A stretch of DNA of 64,000 nucleotides. Origin: Pseudoalteromonas xiamenensis (GTDB lineage Bacteria; Pseudomonadota; Gammaproteobacteria; Enterobacterales; Alteromonadaceae). Position 1 is the stretch's first letter. Each line of letters starts with the position of its first letter. The notes beneath the pieces are model-generated. The model made no database searches, was not told the DNA's origin, and saw nothing but the letters and a program-made list of their open reading frames with translations. Position numbers and translations under genes: made by a program. The stretch lies in NCBI RefSeq assembly GCF_042431545.1, contig NZ_JBHLYX010000013.1. The stretch is one strand, 5' to 3'. Below are positions 45,783 to 54,505 of the stretch, one piece after another.

Positions 45783-47735
45783 TTAATCGACTTTAAATCG
45801 TCCAACGAGCGTATCAAGCGAATCTGCTAATTTAACAAGTTGGTCTGCGCCTTTAGATAGAGCATCTGTTGCGCCACTCACTTGTTGAACGGAATCGCTG
45901 ACACCTTGGATCTGCTGATGCGTTAAGCTCGCAGCGTTTCCTTGTTGTTCTGCTTCGGCACTGATGTTGCTGATAATACGTTTCACTGAAGAAACCGAGC
46001 GTGCAATTTCGTCAAACGCTTGGTGAGCTTGCTCTGACTCACTAATTGCCTGCTTTGATTCCCCAACGCTTTCAGTCATTTGTTTTGACACACTGCGTGT
46101 TTGTTCAATGAGCTTCGTAAGCACTTGCTCAATTTCTTGAGTTGCATCATGAGAACGTTGCGCCAAAGTTCGTACTTCATCTGCTACGACCGCAAAACCT
46201 CTGCCTTGTTCGCCAGCGCGCGCAGCTTCAATTGCGGCGTTTAATGCCAGCAAATTAGTTTGTTCAGCAATTGCACGAATAACGCCAAGAATGTTCGTAA
46301 TGTTATTACTTTGGCTTTCTAGTTGACTCATTGACTGTGCGGAAGCACTTAACGACTCATTTAATTTTGCTACTTGTGAGACGGTGCTGGTAATGAGTTT
46401 GTTACCTGTCGTTGCCTGTAAGTCTGTATTTTCAATTTCAGTCAGCGCATCTTGGCAGTTATGGCTCACATTTTGTGCCATATCTTCTACAGATTGAGTG
46501 GTGTTTGCAGCTTGTCGTGCAATTACCGATTGATGCTTCCCTTGATCTCGAATATCAGTGATCCGCGAAAGTGAACCTTGAGCTTCTTTGTTGAGTGTTG
46601 AAGCATTGTTTTTAATATCTTTTACAAGGCTGTTTATGGAATCTAAAAATTGGTTAAACCACGCGGCAAGTTCACTAATTTCATCCCGACCAATAACTTG
46701 TAGACGCTTTGATAAATTGCCTTCACCTTGAGCGATTTCACGTAAACCTTCCGAGACCATTTCAATAGGATGAACAATTTTATTTGCCATTAGAACCGCG
46801 ATAAAGCTAAACAAAACCAGCATTACCACAGCGATTCCACCGATGCTTGCTGACATACTGTAAGCGGATTCTAAAACTTCATCGGTTTCAATTACCGCGA
46901 TAAATTGCCAATCCAGAGCATCTGAATGATAGACTTCGGCATCGAGGTCTTTTTTACCTTCTGTCACGACAAAACTTGCTTTACCCTTATTCGCTTTAAA
47001 TGCTGCGTAAAGTGGCGAGTTTAACTCGTTTATGTGCTTGAAATTATTTGCTTTATTTCTAGGATCTGCGAGTACTGTGCCATCGCCAGAAAGTAAAATT
47101 AAATAACCCGTTTGACCAAATCGAATGTTTGAAACGATGTCAGTAAGTGTACCTAAGGTAACGTCCAATGATTGGACACCAATGAACTGTCCACCGTTAT
47201 TAATCGCAGTAGCAACCGAGACCATCGCTTGTCCAGTGACCCCCTGATAAGGAGATGTGACGACGACTTCATTTGGTTTGTTTTTAACAGCTTGATACCA
47301 AGGTCGTTTTCGAGGGTCATAATTACCCAGTGGTTCTGCGGGAAACTGGAGAAAGCCACCTTGTTCTGTGCCTAAATACACAAACAGCAGTTCTTTATGT
47401 GTTTCACCAAAGGATTGATAAAGTTTAAATATTTCAGCTTCCTGTGGACTGTCGTTTAACGGTGCCATTTCTTTTTCTGGGCCGAAATATTGTTGTGTGC
47501 TAGGAGGTGCCGCCAGTACTGCTTTGCTTCTTGCGAGAAAACGCGCGTTATTTTTCATCTGTTCGAAGAATAAGATGAAAGTATTTTCTACTTGGCGAAT
47601 TTCACTTTGTGAAGTTTCGTAGAAACGTTCTAAAGACTCTCGTTTTGTTTGAGAAATACTCACAATAGAAATGGCCAAAATCGGCACGATAACAGTCATT
47701 ACAAAGCCTAAAATCAGCTTTTGTCTCATTCTCAT
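45783..47735 (-). CDS. Methyl-accepting chemotaxis protein with dCache sensor
   Basis: 650 residues from the ATG at 47735, which has GAGGAG seven bases upstream. Membrane helix ~5-27, large dCache periplasmic sensor (~30-300), second helix ~303-325, HAMP, then a signalling domain with the hairpin tip EQTNLLALNAAIEAARAGEQGRGFAVVADEVRTLA. The sensor contains YDPRKRPWYQAV and later GVQSLDVTL; R-x-W-Y and a downstream Asp are part of the amino-acid-binding motif of dCache_1AA receptors, so amino-acid sensing is likely. No other chemotaxis gene nearby. Confidence 0.9.
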   Translation of the reverse strand: MRMRQKLILGFVMTVIVPILAISIVSISQTKRESLERFYETSQSEIRQVENTFILFFEQMKNNARFLARSKAVLAAPPSTQQYFGPEKEMAPLNDSPQEAEIFKLYQSFGETHKELLFVYLGTEQGGFLQFPAEPLGNYDPRKRPWYQAVKNKPNEVVVTSPYQGVTGQAMVSVATAINNGGQFIGVQSLDVTLGTLTDIVSNIRFGQTGYLILLSGDGTVLADPRNKANNFKHINELNSPLYAAFKANKGKASFVVTEGKKDLDAEVYHSDALDWQFIAVIETDEVLESAYSMSASIGGIAVVMLVLFSFIAVLMANKIVHPIEMVSEGLREIAQGEGNLSKRLQVIGRDEISELAAWFNQFLDSINSLVKDIKNNASTLNKEAQGSLSRITDIRDQGKHQSVIARQAANTTQSVEDMAQNVSHNCQDALTEIENTDLQATTGNKLITSTVSQVAKLNESLSASAQSMSQLESQSNNITNILGVIRAIAEQTNLLALNAAIEAARAGEQGRGFAVVADEVRTLAQRSHDATQEIEQVLTKLIEQTRSVSKQMTESVGESKQAISESEQAHQAFDEIARSVSSVKRIISNISAEAEQQGNAASLTHQQIQGVSDSVQQVSGATDALSKGADQLVKLADSLDTLVGRFKVD

Positions 47736-48015
47736 TGGGTCACTCCTCATCCAATCGTGCTAAAAAGTATAACTCAAAATTTACAAATGTTTATTTAAAT
47801 TACAGCGATTTACTCGTTATTGTTGAGTTTTTTCTATGCACCATTTTGGATAGATTTAAGGCGTATTTCTCATGTTTGAGATGTCTTGTCGCGGGTTGAG
47901 GAGTTTAAGTAGAATGGAATCGAGTGGACCTAGGAACGAGATTATCTGTGATGAAGCGCAACAGCGCATCGAAAATGGTCAAATACGTTTTCGATACGCT
48001 GTTCGGCAATCGGGC
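47736..48015. other. Intergenic region before the GlrR-QseG-GlrK operon end
   Basis: About 280 bp, contains the MCP promoter; no gene and no striking repeat. Confidence 0.4.
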
Positions 48016-49326
48016 TCAACTAGGCGCAATATTGTGTTTTTTTAGTAACTTATAGAAGTCTGAACGATTGCGTTTAGCGACTACCGCAGCTTGTGCAACA
48101 TTACCTTGGCAAAGCGCCAGCACTTTTTGCAAATAGTCGTATTCAAATTGCGCTTTTGCTTCATTCAGTCCTTGCATCATCGCGGTAGTGTTGACTGGTA
48201 ATGCGGACTCAACGGTCGAATCGGTGATCAATTTACTGGGCGTAAGGACAGCGCAATGTTCAACCACATTGTGGAGTTGACGTATGTTTCCGGGCCAATC
48301 GTAATTTAGTAAGCGAGTCATCGCTTCTGGACTAAAAGATTTATCTCCAAAAGAAGTTAAAAAGTGATTCGCCAATAATGGAATATCTTCAGGGCGTTCT
48401 TTTAAACTCGGCAGGGTTACGGAAATCACGTTAAGTCGATAGTATAAATCTTCTCTGAACAGGCCATTTTGAACCGCATCCCATAGATTTTTGTGACTGG
48501 CGGATAGGACTCGGACATTTACATCGTATTCTTGCTGTCCGCCGATTGGACGTACTTTACGTTCTTGTAAAACACGAAGCAGCTTAACTTGAAGCTCTAA
48601 AGGCATGTCCGCAATTTCATCTAAAAAAAGTGTGCCGTTGTCCGCCGCTTGTACAAGCCCTATTTTATCTTTAGTTGCGCCGGTGAAAGCGCCTTTGAAA
48701 TGCCCGAATAACTCGGATTCTAAAAGATTCGCCGGTACTGCTCCACAGTTTATGGCAACAAATGGTCCACTTGCTACTTCACTTGCTGAGTGGATTGCCT
48801 TTGCGGTGACTTCTTTACCCGTGCCACTTTCTCCTTGGATCATGATATTGGCTTTACTGCGTGCGATTGCTTCAAGTTTATGCACAAGTGTATGCATTGC
48901 ATCACTTTCATAATAAAGGCCAAAAAATTGCCCTGGTTGAGATGCGCTTTCTGAACTAGGCCGTGCTTTTAGCACTGTGTTTAGAAGATCCTGCAAAGCC
49001 GAAATATCGACGGGCTTGGTTAAAAAGCCAGCAATGCCTTGCTCTGTAGCTGCGATTGCATCAGGGATTGAACCATGCGCTGTCATCATAATGACCGGGA
49101 GTGCACTGAATCGTTTCTTAATTTCTTGAAACAACGCCATTCCATCCATGTGCTCCATTCTCAAGTCGGTCAGTACGACGTCGATACGCTGCTTTTGTAA
49201 AATGGACAGGGCTAAGGTTGCGCGGTGCGCGACGAATACTTGATACCCTAAGCTTTCAAGACGAATGGACATCAGCTCACTGAAATGTAAGTCGTCATCA
49301 ACTAAAAGTAAATTTGAAACAGTCAT
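48016..49326 (-). CDS. glrR: Sigma54-dependent response regulator GlrR (QseF)
   Basis: 436 residues. Receiver with DDD pocket and LTDLRM phospho-acceptor, AAA+ with Walker A GESGTGKE, GAFTGA loop intact (HFKGAFTGATKDK), Walker B NGTLFLDEI, and Fis-type HTH (NVAQAAVVAKRNRSDFYKLLKKH). Order kinase-lipoprotein-regulator is the conserved glrK-qseG-glrR operon. In enterics GlrR turns on the small RNA gene glmY; no GlmY is visible here. Likely local target: the EF-hand array upstream, whose promoter has TGTT-N10-(G/A)ACA sites. Confidence 0.9.
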   Translation of the reverse strand: MTVSNLLLVDDDLHFSELMSIRLESLGYQVFVAHRATLALSILQKQRIDVVLTDLRMEHMDGMALFQEIKKRFSALPVIMMTAHGSIPDAIAATEQGIAGFLTKPVDISALQDLLNTVLKARPSSESASQPGQFFGLYYESDAMHTLVHKLEAIARSKANIMIQGESGTGKEVTAKAIHSASEVASGPFVAINCGAVPANLLESELFGHFKGAFTGATKDKIGLVQAADNGTLFLDEIADMPLELQVKLLRVLQERKVRPIGGQQEYDVNVRVLSASHKNLWDAVQNGLFREDLYYRLNVISVTLPSLKERPEDIPLLANHFLTSFGDKSFSPEAMTRLLNYDWPGNIRQLHNVVEHCAVLTPSKLITDSTVESALPVNTTAMMQGLNEAKAQFEYDYLQKVLALCQGNVAQAAVVAKRNRSDFYKLLKKHNIAPS

Positions 49327-49335
49327 TGTCGGCTC

Positions 49336-49830
49336 CTAATGAGATGATTGGAGATTTGTTTCTAGGCGTTTTCTTTCTAAATCCGCTAACTGTTGTTTAA
49401 GCTGCGTTAGTCGTTCCGCTTGCAATGCGAGTTCTTCAGAAAGTGCTTTTCGCTCATTTTTTTCTTTTGTAAGTGCAGTTTGTGCACTCACAATTTTACT
49501 TTCTTGACCTTTAAGTAACTGGAAATATTGTGTGTATGCATGGGGCCAAGCCTGTGCTTTGCTTATTTTGTTCAGTTGCTCAATTCGGACGTGCACATTT
49601 TTTTGATTGCAATACGCTTCGAAGAAAAGCTGTAATTGTTTTTGCGCGCGGTAATGTTGGTCAAAAGAAACAGCATCATGGTGACACGAAGCGATATGCC
49701 AACTGACGAGTGACTCCATAGGTGCAAAGGATTTTCGCGTTTGCAGTTCTGGCGGAGGTGTTACTTGTTCTTGCAACAGCGCGCAGCCGTTAAGCCAAAC
49801 AACGACTAGAATTAGCATGAAAGGTTTCAT
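49336..49830 (-). CDS. QseG-like lipoprotein
   Basis: 164 residues from ATG 49830, overlapping the kinase stop by 4 bp. Signal peptide and lipobox LNGC; helical periplasmic part ending in a coiled coil (~110-160, KEKNERKALSEELALQAERLTQLKQQL). QseG binds the kinase's periplasmic side in E. coli. Low sequence conservation expected; position in the operon is the main support. Confidence 0.8.
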   Translation of the reverse strand: MKPFMLILVVVWLNGCALLQEQVTPPPELQTRKSFAPMESLVSWHIASCHHDAVSFDQHYRAQKQLQLFFEAYCNQKNVHVRIEQLNKISKAQAWPHAYTQYFQLLKGQESKIVSAQTALTKEKNERKALSEELALQAERLTQLKQQLADLERKRLETNLQSSH

Positions 49831-51278
49831 TGTTGTGGCTCCTGTAGCGGGAAAGCAATTTGAATGTGTCCACCTGATTTGGGGTAAATTTTTAGGGTTC
49901 CGGCGAGTGTTTTCGAGCATTCATTGGCAATCGTAAGTCCGAGACCGTGATGGAATTCGTTATTTTCAACCTGTTTTTCGAGATTCTTTGGACCACTGTA
50001 AAATGGCTCTAGAGCGCGTGTTGCGCTGACAGGTGTGAAACCAACGCCATCATCAATAACATCAATAATACAAATTTGATGTTCCACCTTTACTTTCACC
50101 CAGACGGTTTGGTTTGCGTAGCGAATAGCGTTACTAATCATTTGGATTAGCGCGAGTTTGCAGGGCAAGTAAGGTAGTTGGATACCACGTTCGAGTGTTT
50201 GCCAATCGATATCGATTGAATAAGATTGCTGTCTATCATGGAAATAAGCACTCAATTCAGTTTGTAAGCTTTTCCAATCGGTTGTTTGGTTGGTTTGTCC
50301 AAGTTTCGTTGCGCCGCTGTAGCGCAACAGATCTTCTATTAAAGACTGTAGTTGCTGCGAGCTTCTTACCATAATTTCTAGCACGCGTAATTGCTGGACT
50401 GAAATTGGACCTAATACTTGCTCTTGAAGCAGGGACGTGCCTTCAACAATTGAAGCCAGCGGAGTTTTTAGTTCATGACTAACATGACGTAGGAAAGTGT
50501 CCTTTTCTTCGTGTTGATTCTTTAATGCTATACGCAACCAATCTAACTTCTCACCTAATTGCTGCAACTCTGCGCTGCCTGAGAGAGAAATGGGAAGGTC
50601 CCATTTTCCAAGACCCAGCTGATTTGTCGCGTTTTCGAGTGCGTAGATTTTGTTTCGTATACGAATAATGAGAAACAAACTGGTCGCGATAAGTAACGGC
50701 ACTAATAAGGCAAGTCCAACGAAAAAAATGGACTGTCGTAGCTGAAATTGCTCATTTGCGCTATCCAGCTGATGTTCAATCCAATGCTTTAAGGACTCAG
50801 AAAGACTGTGATAATTTGCCCACAATTCATTGAACGAAGCATCTTTCGGTTGGACAAAATTCAATTTCGTTATGAACTGTTGCAAATCGGCGACAAACGC
50901 GGATTCGTCACTAAAATTTTTTAATCCATTGGCAATATTTTTTACATCGGTCCACCTAAAATTGATGGCATCCTCAAGTTTTTTGTCTTGTAACAGCTGA
51001 TTATTCTGATGTGCTTCTTGTAGCGTTTTTAAGGTGTCCGAAAGCAGCGTTAACTCTTTATCAACCTGCTGATTTAATTTGTAAAATTTATTAATTTCGG
51101 ACGACGATTGCTGCAGCGAAAACGAGAACCACAAAGTAAGAACAAGCAGAGGTATGGTCGTAGTTAGAATTGCAAAAACAGCCTGATGCACAAAAGAGCG
51201 CGAAAAAAGCGCCTTCTTTTGCTCTGACTTCGGTGAGGCCTGTTTAGCGATTAACCGAAATTTGTTCATGATTTCCAT
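49827..51278 (-). CDS. glrK: Sensor histidine kinase GlrK (QseE)
   Basis: 483 residues from ATG 51278 (AGGTGA upstream; GTG 51287 and ATG 51269 also possible). First helix ~30-52, helical periplasmic sensor ~55-180 typical of GlrK, second helix ~185-205, HAMP, H box FLRHVSHELKTPLASIVEG, HATPase with N box MISNAIRYA, IDDGVGF, HGLGLTIANE. In enterics senses envelope state through QseG. Here it is divergent from the EF-hand array, which offers calcium as a candidate input or output (inference). Confidence 0.88.
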   Translation of the reverse strand: MEIMNKFRLIAKQASPKSEQKKALFSRSFVHQAVFAILTTTIPLLVLTLWFSFSLQQSSSEINKFYKLNQQVDKELTLLSDTLKTLQEAHQNNQLLQDKKLEDAINFRWTDVKNIANGLKNFSDESAFVADLQQFITKLNFVQPKDASFNELWANYHSLSESLKHWIEHQLDSANEQFQLRQSIFFVGLALLVPLLIATSLFLIIRIRNKIYALENATNQLGLGKWDLPISLSGSAELQQLGEKLDWLRIALKNQHEEKDTFLRHVSHELKTPLASIVEGTSLLQEQVLGPISVQQLRVLEIMVRSSQQLQSLIEDLLRYSGATKLGQTNQTTDWKSLQTELSAYFHDRQQSYSIDIDWQTLERGIQLPYLPCKLALIQMISNAIRYANQTVWVKVKVEHQICIIDVIDDGVGFTPVSATRALEPFYSGPKNLEKQVENNEFHHGLGLTIANECSKTLAGTLKIYPKSGGHIQIAFPLQEPQQ

Positions 51279-51292
51279 CCAGTTCACCTATG

Positions 51293-51377
51293 TGTTGCAA
51301 AATGGCGACAATCCATCCTGTTGAAAAATAAAGAAAAAGTATTTTAACGTACTTAAGCTTGTTGCTATTTGGCAACA
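51293..51377. promoter_or_regulatory. Two GlrR-like enhancer sites
   Basis: TGTTGCAAAATGGCGACA (51293-51310) and TGTTGCTATTTGGCAACA (51360-51377), both of form TGTTGC-N6-GC(G/A)ACA; the second is a perfect palindrome. The enterobacterial GlrR motif is TGTC-N10-GACA, very similar. Both lie 75-160 bp upstream of the sigma54-like promoter of the EF-hand array. Confidence 0.7.
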
Positions 51378-51451
51378 CTGAGACTTAATCAAATCTGAAT
51401 AGAAAATAGCTTTTTCACTTAATCTGTTGATATATAAATTTTTTTAAATTC

Positions 51452-51467
51452 TGGCACCGAAATTGAC
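51452..51467 (+). promoter_or_regulatory. Sigma54-like promoter of the EF-hand array
   Basis: TGGCAC-CGAAA-TTGAC: perfect -24 element, correct spacing, -12 element TTGA instead of TTGC. About 87 bp before the first start codon. The same -12 deviation (GA) is seen in the promoter proposed at 28615. Confidence 0.6.
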
Positions 51468-51553
51468 TTAGTTACTGTGAATCGAACGAAGCCACACTCG
51501 ATGAGATGAAATTATCACACAGTGTTGGCTGACAATCTAAAAGGAAAGTGACT

Positions 51554-51784
51554 ATGAACAATCGTGTTAAATCAATTTTACTAGTATCTGGTATGACAAT
51601 TCTTGGTGCGAGCAACGTAGCACTTGCAGAATCAACTTTTTCTCAATACGACGCAGATGGCAACGGTGCAATCAGCCTAGGTGAATCAAAAGTAAATCCG
51701 GCTTTGATGGCGCAGTTTAAAGATCTTGATGCGGATAACAGTGGCGATTTAAGCGAAAGCGAATTCGCTAATTTCAAAGGCTAA
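51554..51784 (+). CDS. Periplasmic EF-hand protein 1
   Basis: 76 residues (ATG 51554; GGAAAG upstream). Signal peptide to NVALA, then two EF-hand loops: DADGNGAISLGE and DADNSGDLSESE, each with the acidic residues for calcium. Most divergent of the eight in its leader. First gene after the sigma54-like promoter. Confidence 0.9.
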   Translation: MNNRVKSILLVSGMTILGASNVALAESTFSQYDADGNGAISLGESKVNPALMAQFKDLDADNSGDLSESEFANFKG

Positions 51785-51842
51785 GGCTTCTTGTCTGGAA
51801 CGACTACGTTGAACATGGATGTTCTTTTTAATGGAGAAAGAG

Positions 51843-52064
51843 ATGAAAATTTCAAATATCGCCGCTTTAACATCGGCACTATTAGTGAGCGCAGTTGCAT
51901 TAGCTTCAGAAGTAGACTTTCAGTCACTAGATAAAGATGCAAATAGCATGTTGTCAACGACAGAAGCCGATGAAAACCCTACTTTGGCAGCACAGTTTAA
52001 AATTTTAGATGTGGACCAAGATGGTCAACTATCTGAAAGCGAATTTGCGAACTTTGGTAAATAA
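51843..52064 (+). CDS. Periplasmic EF-hand protein 2
   Basis: 73 residues, signal peptide to VALA. Loop 1 is DKDANSMLSTTE, with Ser at the position that normally holds Gly, so it may bind calcium poorly; loop 2 DVDQDGQLSESE is standard. First member of the 232-bp-spaced series. Confidence 0.88.
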   Translation: MKISNIAALTSALLVSAVALASEVDFQSLDKDANSMLSTTEADENPTLAAQFKILDVDQDGQLSESEFANFGK

Positions 52065-52074
52065 GGAGATGAAA

Positions 52075-52296
52075 ATGAAAATTTCAAATTTAGCCGTGTT
52101 GGCAACCGCATTAATGGTAAGCGCAGTAGCTTCAGCGTCAGAAGCAGACTTTCAGTCTGTGGATAAAGATGGCGACGGTATGATTTCGATGGCTGAGGCG
52201 AGTCATTTACCAACACTTGCAGCGGAATTCAAAAATCTAGATGCAGACCAAGATGGTCAATTAACCGAAAGTGAATTTGCCAACTTCGGCAAGTAA
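52075..52296 (+). CDS. Periplasmic EF-hand protein 3
   Basis: 73 residues. Signal peptide to ASA. Loops DKDGDGMISMAE and DADQDGQLTESE. Ribosome site AAGGAG overlaps the previous stop region; genes are 10 bp apart. Confidence 0.9.
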   Translation: MKISNLAVLATALMVSAVASASEADFQSVDKDGDGMISMAEASHLPTLAAEFKNLDADQDGQLTESEFANFGK

Positions 52297-52306
52297 GGAG
52301 AGCACC

Positions 52307-52528
52307 ATGAAGATTTCAAATATGGCCGTATTGGCAGCCGCGCTGATGGCAAGTGCCGCAGCAACCGCATCGGAAGCAAACTTTAGTTCACTGGACAAGG
52401 ATGGCAATGGTCTGATCTCAACGTCAGAAGCAAGCCAACTCCCAATGCTGGCGGAAGAATTTAAAAATCTAGACACAGACCAAGATGGTCAACTAAGCGA
52501 AAGTGAATTTGCCAACTTCGGCAAGTAA
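52307..52528 (+). CDS. Periplasmic EF-hand protein 4
   Basis: 73 residues. Loops DKDGNGLISTSE and DTDQDGQLSESE. Protein identical to number 6 except FSSLD against FNSLD. Start preceded by AAGGAGAGCACC. Confidence 0.9.
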   Translation: MKISNMAVLAAALMASAAATASEANFSSLDKDGNGLISTSEASQLPMLAEEFKNLDTDQDGQLSESEFANFGK

Positions 52529-52538
52529 GGAGAGCACC

Positions 52539-52760
52539 ATGAAGATTTCAAATATGGCCGTATTGGCAGCCGCGCTGATGGCAAGTGCCGCAGCAACCGC
52601 ATCGGAAGCAAACTTTAATTCATTGGACAAGGATGGCAATGGTCTGATCTCAACATCAGAAGCAAGCCAACACCCAATGCTTGCGGAAGAATTTAAAAAT
52701 CTAGACACAGACCAAGATGGTCAACTAAGCGAAAGTGAATTTGCCAACTTCGGCAAGTAA
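52539..52760 (+). CDS. Periplasmic EF-hand protein 5
   Basis: 73 residues, same loops as number 4. Differs from number 6 only by His for Leu in SQHPML. DNA of numbers 4-6 is nearly identical, so these arose by recent tandem duplication or are kept alike by gene conversion. Confidence 0.9.
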   Translation: MKISNMAVLAAALMASAAATASEANFNSLDKDGNGLISTSEASQHPMLAEEFKNLDTDQDGQLSESEFANFGK

Positions 52761-52770
52761 GGAGAGCACC

Positions 52771-52992
52771 ATGAAGATTTCAAATATGGCTGTATTGGCA
52801 GCCGCGCTGATGGCAAGTGCCGCAGCAACCGCATCGGAAGCAAACTTTAATTCATTGGACAAGGATGGCAATGGTCTGATCTCAACATCGGAAGCAAGCC
52901 AACTCCCAATGCTGGCGGAAGAATTTAAAAATCTAGACACAGACCAAGATGGTCAACTAAGCGAAAGTGAATTTGCCAACTTCGGCAAGTAA
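52771..52992 (+). CDS. Periplasmic EF-hand protein 6
   Basis: 73 residues, loops as in 4 and 5. Third of the near-identical units. Confidence 0.9.
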   Translation: MKISNMAVLAAALMASAAATASEANFNSLDKDGNGLISTSEASQLPMLAEEFKNLDTDQDGQLSESEFANFGK

Positions 52993-53002
52993 GGAGAGCA
53001 CA

Positions 53003-53224
53003 ATGAAGATTTCAAATATGGCCGTACTGGCAGCCGCGTTGATGGCAAGTGCCGCAGCAACCGCAGCATCCGTGGACTTTCAATCAGTAGATACGGACGG
53101 CAATGGCGTAATTTCAGCATCTGAAGCTGGTCAAATCCCAATGACAGCAGAGGAATTTAAAACTCTAGACCGAGATCAAGATGGTCAACTAACTGAAAGT
53201 GAATTTGCCAATTTTGGTAAATAA
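53003..53224 (+). CDS. Periplasmic EF-hand protein 7
   Basis: 73 residues. Leader almost identical to 4-6, but the mature part differs (AASVDFQSVD; loops DTDGNGVISASE and DRDQDGQLTESE). A chimera in effect: shared signal peptide with an older-looking body. Confidence 0.9.
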   Translation: MKISNMAVLAAALMASAAATAASVDFQSVDTDGNGVISASEAGQIPMTAEEFKTLDRDQDGQLTESEFANFGK

Positions 53225-53234
53225 GGAGAAAGTG

Positions 53235-53450
53235 ATGAATACTCTAGCAAAAACAGCAGTGATTTTATCAACGTTAGTTAGTGCACAAGCATTCGCGGTT
53301 AGCTTTTCAGATTACGATTTAGATCAAGATGGCTATATCACGCAAAGTGAAGCGAAAGTGTCAGATACGCTAACACAAATCTTTGACCGTCTTGATGTGG
53401 ACCGTGATGGTAAACTGTCGATGGAAGAGTTCAAAGACATTGAATCATAA
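53235..53450 (+). CDS. Periplasmic EF-hand protein 8
   Basis: 71 residues. Different leader (MNTLAKTAVILSTLVSAQAFA) and loops DLDQDGYITQSE and DVDRDGKLSMEE. Last gene of the array, followed by a terminator. Confidence 0.9.
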   Translation: MNTLAKTAVILSTLVSAQAFAVSFSDYDLDQDGYITQSEAKVSDTLTQIFDRLDVDRDGKLSMEEFKDIES

Positions 53451-53472
53451 GCCCCAATTTATAGTCTCCCGC

Positions 53473-53504
53473 AACGCTCCGATAAACTCATCGGAGCGTT
53501 TTTA
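53473..53504 (+). terminator. Rho-independent terminator of the EF-hand array
   Basis: ACGCTCCGAT - AAACTC - ATCGGAGCGT followed by TTTT. The only clear terminator in the array, so all eight genes are probably one transcript. Confidence 0.92.
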
Positions 53505-53520
53505 TTTGTATTGAGAGGAC

Positions 53521-54270
53521 TTAAAAATAAACTTTAATGTTCTCTACTGTTCGGATTTGCTCCGCAGAAATTCGACTGCCTGACTTATATTTGCTGTCAA
53601 TGATCCCTTCATTACGGCGGCGCAGTGAGAGGGTCACTTCACACGGTTTGCCTCGATTAATTTGCTCATCTTTTAGTCCTTCAAATTGGTCAAATGAAAA
53701 TTGGTAGTTTCCATTGTCTACGATGGCGCTAACCGATGCACTGGTCGAGTATGAACCACCATCTTTCGCCGAACATGAGGCAGAGTAACTGAAGTCAATG
53801 CTTTTACCCGAACTTAATCCCTGCCAGCTAATAAACAATGAGTCTTTGAGATTGAATGATTGGCTTTTTTGCGGTGCAAAAATCGTAAATGATTCTGGTA
53901 GTTGAACTGTAGATATTAATTTCTGAGCGCTTTTTTGACGTTCAAACACGATACTGTACGAGGCATTGCTCTTGGTTTCGTCAAAGTATGCTTGATAATC
54001 GACATCGAAAAAATCAATATCTTCTACCAGTTCTTTCGTAACGCCACTGGCGGTAGCATAGAGTTTATCGCCATCGGTAAGTTTTAGATTGTTGCCATTG
54101 CTGCCATCAACATTGAGTTCAGCGACTAAACGAGCACGATTACCGTCCGATGTTACTTTGAATTCACCCCAAATTGCTTCGGTTGCAACGTTTTTGGAAT
54201 CTGTCGTTTCTGTAGAACAGCCTGACAACAATGATAGCGCCGGGGCTGCAACGAGTACCCATTTGTTCAT
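53521..54270 (-). CDS. Lipoprotein of unknown function
   Basis: 249 residues. Lipobox LLSGC with Cys18. Mature part is beta-rich (WGEFKVTSDGNRARLVAELNVDG; FTIFAPQKSQSFNLKDSLFISWQG, an Ig/Fn3-like rhythm). One cysteine pair possible (SASCSA..., GKPCEVT). Resembles short 'Ig-like' lipoproteins with unknown roles. Converges on the EF-hand array. Confidence 0.7.
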   Translation of the reverse strand: MNKWVLVAAPALSLLSGCSTETTDSKNVATEAIWGEFKVTSDGNRARLVAELNVDGSNGNNLKLTDGDKLYATASGVTKELVEDIDFFDVDYQAYFDETKSNASYSIVFERQKSAQKLISTVQLPESFTIFAPQKSQSFNLKDSLFISWQGLSSGKSIDFSYSASCSAKDGGSYSTSASVSAIVDNGNYQFSFDQFEGLKDEQINRGKPCEVTLSLRRRNEGIIDSKYKSGSRISAEQIRTVENIKVYF

Positions 54271-54505
54271 TTTTCAAATCCTTATAAATATTGCCCGTGT
54301 AGAGAAGATTGGCTGGCTACCTGACCTCAGTTTTTCAAGTGTTGCAATCAAAAAAGGTTTTATGAACAACACCTTATCGATATTTCATTATGCTACTTGA
54401 ATGCCTAGGCGTGCAAACCAACTGAAAATTAGGTCAAATCTATCATGAACTCAATATAAGAACTGTTAAAATGTGTATCAATTATCGATACGCAGCAAAG
54501 GCCAC
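54271..54505. other. Intergenic region
   Basis: 235 bp containing the promoter of the lipoprotein gene; no gene seen. Confidence 0.4.

Larger units (their letters stand above)
51843..53234 (+). repeat. Tandem gene array with a 232-bp period
   Basis: Starts of EF-hand genes 2 to 8 fall at 51843, 52075, 52307, 52539, 52771, 53003 and 53235, each 232 bp after the last. Units beginning 52307, 52539 and 52771 differ at only a few bases. Repeats of this kind can expand or shrink by recombination. Confidence 0.95.

Noticed and set aside
52025..53141. Repeated minus-strand frames across the EF-hand array
   Set aside because: They repeat because the plus-strand genes repeat; no start signals.
51843..53234. 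Could the 232-bp repeats be a CRISPR array
   Set aside because: Units are whole coding genes with no short repeat/unique spacer pattern and no cas genes.
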